From assembly GCA_963711705.1 (NCBI GenBank), contig CAVQFM010000012.1:261387-325386 (forward strand): 64,000 nt of DNA. Reading direction: 5' to 3'. The notes under the pieces were generated by a model that was not told the origin of the DNA, ran no database searches, and was given only the letters and a program-made list of their open reading frames with translations. This stretch comes from RYN-230 sp963711705 (lineage in GTDB: Bacteria; Actinomycetota; Actinomycetes; Streptosporangiales; Streptosporangiaceae). Shown piece by piece: positions 59,629 to 64,000 of the stretch (within the stretch, counting starts at the first letter, position 1; the number at the start of each line of letters is the position of its first letter). The position numbers and the translations under genes are program-made.

Positions 59629-60144
59629 ATGACAGGGACGCAGGCACCGCCGCTCACCGTGGTCCAGCCCGGCGACGGCGCACAGGGCAACCTGGGCTCG
59701 ATCGGCGTGGTGTTCAAGCTCTGGGGGCGTGACACCGGCGGCGCGCTGTCGATCGTGGAGCACCCGTTCCCGGTCGGCGCGCTTGTGCCGCCGCATACCC
59801 ATACCCGGGAGGACGAGTTCTCCATCGTGACCGAGGGCCAGATCGGGTTCCGGTCCGGCGACCGGGAGGCCGTACTCGGCCCGGGCGGCTACATCACCAA
59901 ACCGCGGGGCGAACTGCACACCATGTGGAACGCGGGACCCTCGCCGGCCCGGATGATCGAGGTCATCAGCCCAGCCGGATTCGAGCACTTCTTCCGTGAG
60001 ATGGCCGACATGGCCGCAGGCGGCCCGCCACCGCCCGCCGACGTCCGGGACCTGGCCGACCGCTACGGTCTGCAACTCGGCCAGCCCGACTGGCTGCCCG
60101 GCCTGATCTCCCGCTACCGCCTCACCCCGCCACCCGGCGCGTGA
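59629..60144 (+). CDS. Cupin-domain protein
   Basis: The 171-residue product has a single cupin domain: PFPVGALVPPHTHTREDEF (motif 1 with His-x-His and Glu) and GGYITKPRGELHTMWNAG (motif 2). The metal ligands His, His, Glu and His are kept, so a metal-dependent dioxygenase or isomerase-like activity is possible. It is expressed from the TetR-controlled promoter. ATG 59629 has GGGGGAA upstream. Confidence 0.82.
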   Translation: MTGTQAPPLTVVQPGDGAQGNLGSIGVVFKLWGRDTGGALSIVEHPFPVGALVPPHTHTREDEFSIVTEGQIGFRSGDREAVLGPGGYITKPRGELHTMWNAGPSPARMIEVISPAGFEHFFREMADMAAGGPPPPADVRDLADRYGLQLGQPDWLPGLISRYRLTPPPGA

Positions 60145-60177
60145 GCGCCGGCCACCCGGCCGGGGCGCAGCCGCCGC

Positions 60178-61146
60178 TCAGCCCGGGATGAGGACGACGC
60201 GGGGCCCGGGTTCGGCGGAAGCGGTCCAGGCCGCGCTGACGTCCGAGAGCGGGAAGGTCCGGTACGGCACCTGCACCGAGCCGTCCGCGATGAGCTGGAT
60301 GTAGGCCGGGATCTGGGCCTTGATCTCGGCGGCGGGGACGAAGCCGGCCCCGCTGCCGGAGATGGTCAGCTTCCTGCTGCGCAGTAGCGCGGACGGGACG
60401 GCGGCCTCGGCCCCGGCGAGCGCGCCGATCTGCACGTACTTGATGCTGGCGCCGTCCTCGCTGAACCCCCGGCGGCCGAGGGCCTGGAAGGCGGTCTCGG
60501 CGACCGGTCCCCAGACGAAGTCGAGCACCAGGCTGGGCGCGTCATCGCCGACCACCGTCGCGAGCGCTTCAGCGTCGGCGTCCCGGTCACCGGTCAGGGT
60601 GACGGTGTGCGCGCCCGCCGCAGCGGCGCGGTCCAGGGCCGGCCGCCGGCGCCCGGCGCCGATGACCCGGGCGGCACCGAGCAGCCTGGCGTTCTGCGCG
60701 GCCAGGAAGCCGGACATGCCGGTGACACCCAGGACCAGCACCGTGCCCAGCTTCCCGGCTTCCGCCTGGCGGGCCTTCAGCGGCAGCCAGGACGCCATGC
60801 CCGGGTTGACGCCCGCGGCGACGGCCTCCGGCTGCGCCCCGGCCGGCAGCGCGAACCTCATCCCACCCGGTGAGGCGAAGCGCTCGGCCAGGGTGCCGTA
60901 CGGCGGCGGGCCGGATGCGCTGAACACCAGCTGCCCAGCGTCCGTGCGCGCCACCGCGTTGAGGCCGGGGATGACCGGAAAGACCGGGTCCCGGCCGTAG
61001 TGCCGCCCGGCCGCCACGGACCGGGTCAGCTGGTGGATGCCGGCGGCCACCAGTCCCACGATCTGGCTGTCCTGGCCGGCCGCTGGCTCGTCGAAGTCGC
61101 CGTAGACCGGGACGGAGTCCGCCGAGCGCAGAATCGCTGCCTTCAT
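60178..61146 (-). CDS. Quinone-oxidoreductase-like MDR protein
   Basis: The 322-residue product is a medium-chain zinc-independent reductase: N-terminal GroES-like region (GRDPVFPVIPGLNAVA), Rossmann domain with VLVLGVTGMSGFLAAQNARLLG and RVIGAGRRRPALDRA, and IQLIADGSVQVPYRTFPLSD. Lack of structural and catalytic zinc ligands fits NADPH:quinone reductases. ATG 61146 has AAGGAGAGG. It is divergent from and probably repressed by the TetR gene 61215. Confidence 0.83.
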   Translation of the reverse strand: MKAAILRSADSVPVYGDFDEPAAGQDSQIVGLVAAGIHQLTRSVAAGRHYGRDPVFPVIPGLNAVARTDAGQLVFSASGPPPYGTLAERFASPGGMRFALPAGAQPEAVAAGVNPGMASWLPLKARQAEAGKLGTVLVLGVTGMSGFLAAQNARLLGAARVIGAGRRRPALDRAAAAGAHTVTLTGDRDADAEALATVVGDDAPSLVLDFVWGPVAETAFQALGRRGFSEDGASIKYVQIGALAGAEAAVPSALLRSRKLTISGSGAGFVPAAEIKAQIPAYIQLIADGSVQVPYRTFPLSDVSAAWTASAEPGPRVVLIPG

Positions 61147-61158
61147 CCTGACCTCTCC

Positions 61159-61171
61159 TTAACGTTGTTAA
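61159..61171. promoter_or_regulatory. Operator palindrome TTAACGTTGTTAA
   Basis: Arms TTAAC/GTTAA with a 3-bp centre. It overlaps the ribosome-binding site and leader of the quinone oxidoreductase gene. A second copy is 32 bp away. Confidence 0.75.
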
Positions 61172-61182
61172 GTTACCGGCCC

Positions 61183-61211
61183 AGAATGCCTTAACGCTGT
61201 TAAACTGTCAA
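61183..61211 (-). promoter_or_regulatory. Promoter of the quinone oxidoreductase gene
   Basis: On the minus strand TTGACA (61211-61206) and CATTCT (61188-61183) are separated by exactly 17 nt. The operator palindrome 61191-61203 fills the spacer, so a bound repressor would block RNA polymerase. Confidence 0.6.
61191..61203. promoter_or_regulatory. Operator palindrome TTAACGCTGTTAA
   Basis: Second copy of the 13-bp palindrome (one base different in the centre), placed between -35 and -10 of the leftward promoter and 12 bp before the TetR start codon. Centre-to-centre distance to the first copy is 32 bp, about three helical turns. Confidence 0.75.
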
Positions 61212-61214
61212 ACC

Positions 61215-61901
61215 GTGCCAGGCGGACTGACCAAGGCGGCCATCGTGCAGGCGGCCCTTGACCTGCTCGACGAGGCGGGCATGGAGGGCCTCACGGTGCG
61301 TGCCCTGGCGTCCCGGCTAGGGGTCCAGGCCCCGGCGCTCTACTGGCACGTGCGCAACAAGCAGGCGCTGCTCGACGAGATGGCCACCCAGATTTGGCGG
61401 CAGATCGGGGACGTCATGGCCACGCTGCCGGCCGGCCTGCCCTGGCGCGAGGTGATGACGACCTATGCCGCTACCGTGCGCCGGGAACTGCTCGGCCACC
61501 GCGACGGGGCCAAGGCCTTCAGCGGCACCACGCTGACCGACCCGGCCGTGATCAGGCGCCAGGAGGTCACCTTCCAGAACCTCGTTGACCAGGGGTTCAC
61601 CCTCCAGGACGCCACCCGTGGCCTGGTGCTGCTGCACGATTTCACTATCGGCTTCTGCGTCGAAGAGCAGGCCCGGGCCGAGGTGACCGCGTCCGGCAAC
61701 GACATCTACACCTCACCCGAGCGCCGCGCCGACCTCATCGGCCGCGAGGCCGCGCCGCTCGCCGCCGAAGCGGGCCGGGTCATCTTCGGCGACGCCGACA
61801 CCCGCTTCGCCGACCTCATCGGCCTGATCCTGGAGACCGTCGCCCGGACCCGGGAAGCCCGGCGAGCGCCCGCTTCCCAGGAGATCCCGCCCATCGTGTA
61901 G
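61215..61901 (+). CDS. TetR-family repressor with TetR_C_1-type domain
   Basis: The 228-residue product begins MPGGLTKAAIVQAALDLLDE and has the HTH LTVRALASRLGVQAPALYWH, the pattern of the tetracycline-repressor subfamily with a TetR_C_1-like ligand domain (TYAATVRRELLGHRDGAKAF). It is divergent from the quinone oxidoreductase across two TTAAC-N3-GTTAA palindromes, so it probably controls both genes and responds to a quinone-like or toxic compound. GTG 61215 is the start. Confidence 0.87.
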   Translation: MPGGLTKAAIVQAALDLLDEAGMEGLTVRALASRLGVQAPALYWHVRNKQALLDEMATQIWRQIGDVMATLPAGLPWREVMTTYAATVRRELLGHRDGAKAFSGTTLTDPAVIRRQEVTFQNLVDQGFTLQDATRGLVLLHDFTIGFCVEEQARAEVTASGNDIYTSPERRADLIGREAAPLAAEAGRVIFGDADTRFADLIGLILETVARTREARRAPASQEIPPIV

Positions 61902-62025
61902 AGACCTGCGGACGGCTCAGGCTCACGGGCGAGAGGACGCACAACGCTCCCGATGTGGACGCCAGACCGGCCTGCAGGCCAGGTATCGTCTTGTCTCAGA
62001 TCAGCCAGTTCTTGGCGGTGGCGCT

Positions 62026-63225
62026 GTGCGTGACATCCTCAGCCAGGGCGGGGACCGGGAACCCGGCCCCTGGCCGCGCCGGGTAGCAGCGATCGCCGGG
62101 CTGGTGCTGGTGGCTGTCGTGATCGTCTGGCAGCTTCCGCGTCACCGGCAGCCCACGCCCCACCCTCGGGCGGCTGTCACCGTGGCTCCGCTGCCGCCGG
62201 CGGCCTCCGGCGATCATTCCGGGGCGGGCCTGCCCGGCGGGGTCAGCGGGCAGGTCATGCCAGCCGACAGCAGCCTCCGGCTGCCAGTCACCGGACAGCA
62301 GCCCGGCTGGCTACGGCCGGCGACCGGGCGCATCACCGCGATCGGTGGCCTGCCAGCTGACAGGCTTGGCTACCAGTTCACCCACATGGCCGGCGGCTGG
62401 GCGGTGCAGGCCAATTCTGCGGTCACGCTCCGCTGCAGCAGCTGCACGGGACCGCCTACGCCGGTGTACTTCCTCGCAGACCGGGCCCAGTCGGTAACCC
62501 GGGCCGGAACGGCGAACGTGGTCGCGCCTGGTGCGGCCGCGCATTCCCTGTGGCTCACCAGCTACCCGCCCGGGGCGGACATGAGAACTGCCGTCGGCAC
62601 GGCCCAGGAGGTCAGCGTCGCCGGCCGGCCGCCCGGGCCGCAGCTCAGGCTTCCGGCCGGGTATGTGATCGACCGGGGTACCGACCGCGGCCTGCTGCTG
62701 GCACCGGCGGTTCCGTCAGGAATGACGGCCGACAGGCTGTGGAACCCAGCCGATCCGCAGGCCAGCCGCACCTTTGACGGAGTCGTGGCGGCGAGCGCGA
62801 GCCAGGTCGCCTGGGTGACGCGGTGCGCCGCGCTCTGCCGTGTGCATGTGCTGGACCTGGCTACCGGCCGGCCCACCGTGGTCCGCCTGCCCGGGGCGAG
62901 CTCGGTAGTCAATGCCGCGTTCAGCCCCGACGGGAAGTTCCTCGCGCTCCAGGTAAGCTCCGGCAGCCAGGGAGACGATGGTGCACTGGCGATGCAGCTC
63001 GACGTGGCGTCCATGGCCAGCGGCCGTCTGGCGGCTGTGCCGGGAACGTCGGTCAGCAGCGATGCCCTGGTGAGCTTCGGGTGGCCGGCCGACCGCGACG
63101 ACCTGGTTGCCGAGCTGAGCTTCATGACCAAGGTCCAGGTAACGTCGTGGCGCCCCGGCGCGCGTGAGCTGACCGTGGCAGTGATCCAGCCCGGGCCGCA
63201 GACAGCCTCCCTGATCGTCGGCTAG
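62026..63225 (+). CDS. Membrane-anchored beta-propeller-like protein
   Basis: The 399-residue product has one membrane helix (about residues 22-40: AAIAGLVLVAVVIVW) and a large extracytoplasmic part with no lipobox. The domain has repeated short strands (GWAVQANSAVTLRCSSC, AFSPDGKFLALQVSS) that suggest a WD40/TolB-like propeller. Two Cys pairs (CSSC and CAALC) could form disulphides. The family is unrecognised. GTG 62026 is the start. Confidence 0.65.
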   Translation: MRDILSQGGDREPGPWPRRVAAIAGLVLVAVVIVWQLPRHRQPTPHPRAAVTVAPLPPAASGDHSGAGLPGGVSGQVMPADSSLRLPVTGQQPGWLRPATGRITAIGGLPADRLGYQFTHMAGGWAVQANSAVTLRCSSCTGPPTPVYFLADRAQSVTRAGTANVVAPGAAAHSLWLTSYPPGADMRTAVGTAQEVSVAGRPPGPQLRLPAGYVIDRGTDRGLLLAPAVPSGMTADRLWNPADPQASRTFDGVVAASASQVAWVTRCAALCRVHVLDLATGRPTVVRLPGASSVVNAAFSPDGKFLALQVSSGSQGDDGALAMQLDVASMASGRLAAVPGTSVSSDALVSFGWPADRDDLVAELSFMTKVQVTSWRPGARELTVAVIQPGPQTASLIVG

Positions 63226-63290
63226 CACCCCGCCCCGGCTGGACACACTGGCCAGCTTCCGGTCCCCAGTGAGCCGTTAGGATCGGCTGG

Positions 63291-64000
63291 GTGAAGCGGG
63301 CGATCGATGTCGGGCCGTTCGGTGAGCTGGCCGACCCGCGGGTGCTGGCCAGCCTGGCCGCCCGGGCCGAAGACCTGGGCTGGGACGGCTTTTTTGTCTG
63401 GGATCACATCAACTACCGCGCGCCAGTGCGGGCGGTAGCCGACCCGTGGGTGGCGCTCGCCGCGGTGGCCTGCGCGACGTCCCGGGTCCGGATCGGCGCA
63501 CTGGTCACCCCGCTGTCACGCCGCCGGGTGCACAAGGTGGCCAGGGAGACGGTCACGCTGGACTGGCTAAGCTCCGGCCGGCTGACCTTCGGGGCCGGGC
63601 TCGGCAGCGCGCGGAACAACGAGCTGGAGCCGTACGGTGAGGTGGTCGACCCGCGCGAGCGGGCGAACCTGCTCGATCAGGGCCTGGAGGCCCTGGCCCG
63701 GTACTGGGCCGGGGAGTTCGAGCCGCTCCCGGTACAGCGCCCGCGGCCCCCGGTGTGGGTGGCGGGTGAGTGGCCGAACCGGCGGCCGGTGCGCCGGGCG
63801 CTGCGCTGGGACGGCCTGTTCACCATCGGCCTGCCCGGCCCCGGGGCGCTGGCCGGGCTGGCCGCTACGATCCGGGAGGCGCGCCCGGACGGCCCGTTCG
63901 ACCTGATCACCGAGCTCCCGCCGGAGACCGATCTCGGGCCGTGGGAGCAGGCGGGCCTGACTTGGGCGGTCACCCACTTTGGCCTGCAGCCCACCGAGGC
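63291..64000 (+). CDS. Luciferase-like monooxygenase (F420-type), 3' end beyond window
   Basis: GTG 63291 starts VKRAIDVGPFGELADPRVLA; 236 codons are visible and the frame is open at the right edge. It has the LLM barrel motifs AARAEDLGWDGFFVWDHI, VRIGALVTPLSRRRVHKVAR, SSGRLTFGAGLGSARNNELE and PVWVAGEWPNRRPVRRAL. Family members use FMNH2 or coenzyme F420; F420 is usual in actinobacteria. Substrate unknown. Normal length is about 280-320, so little is missing. Confidence 0.85.
   Translation, partial: MKRAIDVGPFGELADPRVLASLAARAEDLGWDGFFVWDHINYRAPVRAVADPWVALAAVACATSRVRIGALVTPLSRRRVHKVARETVTLDWLSSGRLTFGAGLGSARNNELEPYGEVVDPRERANLLDQGLEALARYWAGEFEPLPVQRPRPPVWVAGEWPNRRPVRRALRWDGLFTIGLPGPGALAGLAATIREARPDGPFDLITELPPETDLGPWEQAGLTWAVTHFGLQPTE

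Noticed and set aside
1..64000. tRNA, rRNA, insertion sequences and prophage genes
   Set aside because: No cloverleaf with GTTCRANYC-type T-loop, rRNA segment, transposase, integrase or phage structural gene was recognised anywhere.

Overview
The window is very GC-rich with strong G/C bias at third codon positions, many GTG starts, and an actinobacterial gene set: the cell-division regulator SepH, an F420-type luciferase-like monooxygenase, the MurD2/MurL route to D-glutamate in peptidoglycan, DUF202, DUF1906 and many LuxR/TetR regulators. A soil actinomycete (Streptosporangiales-like or a relative) is the best guess; no rRNA, tRNA, CRISPR array, insertion sequence or prophage was found.

Layout. 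0-6 kb: a cut membrane gene, a frameshifted MarR regulator behind a tiny leaderless membrane gene, sepH with a frameshifted C-terminus, a PEBP lipoprotein, and a Tyr/Gly/Pro-rich membrane protein broken over three frames. 6-13.6 kb: a leftward block for carbohydrate and lipid turnover (glgX, a GH63-type glucosidase overlapping it by 4 nt, a 51-aa membrane peptide, a phospholipase C-like phosphoesterase, a diacylglycerol-kinase-like lipid kinase). 13.8-18.7 kb: a tightly coupled rightward block pgeF-murL-murD2-FAD oxidase, the peptidoglycan D-Glu pathway. 19-24.5 kb: a PrmC-like methyltransferase, membrane proteins, a DUF202 pair, an aquaporin-like channel, a lipoprotein and a DHA2 transporter. 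24.6-30 kb: two large convergent MalT/LuxR regulators. 30-41 kb: a diaminopimelate decarboxylase-like enzyme, a predicted beta-solenoid membrane protein, a glutamate-cysteine ligase, a PLP decarboxylase, a phosphohexomutase and a DUF1254 protein followed by a VIT1/CCC1 transporter remnant.

42-49.3 kb: a frameshifted LuxR regulator, small proteins, and the most unusual locus: a divergent pair in which both products end in a cyclic-nucleotide-binding domain, one an MFS transporter (44028-45671) and one a PLP amino-acid decarboxylase (45923-47785). An RsbW-like ATPase and a repeat-rich zinc-ribbon protein follow. 49.3-50.9 kb is a decayed, less GC-rich stretch with DnaA-box-like motifs, a regulator fragment and an internally deleted alpha/beta hydrolase. 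51-53.4 kb encodes a secreted DUF1906 protein with a C-terminal seven-repeat propeller.

53.6-64 kb holds small single-gene units: GntR, glycolipid-binding protein, GNAT, NmrA-like reductase, ClpX-type zinc finger protein, NUDIX, DinB, two TetR-controlled divergent pairs with visible palindromic operators (TetR/cupin; TetR/quinone oxidoreductase), a membrane-anchored beta-propeller-like protein and a truncated luciferase-like monooxygenase. At least six apparent single-base frameshifts in otherwise well-preserved genes suggest either indel errors in the assembly or real gene decay; those entries say where each reading frame changes.
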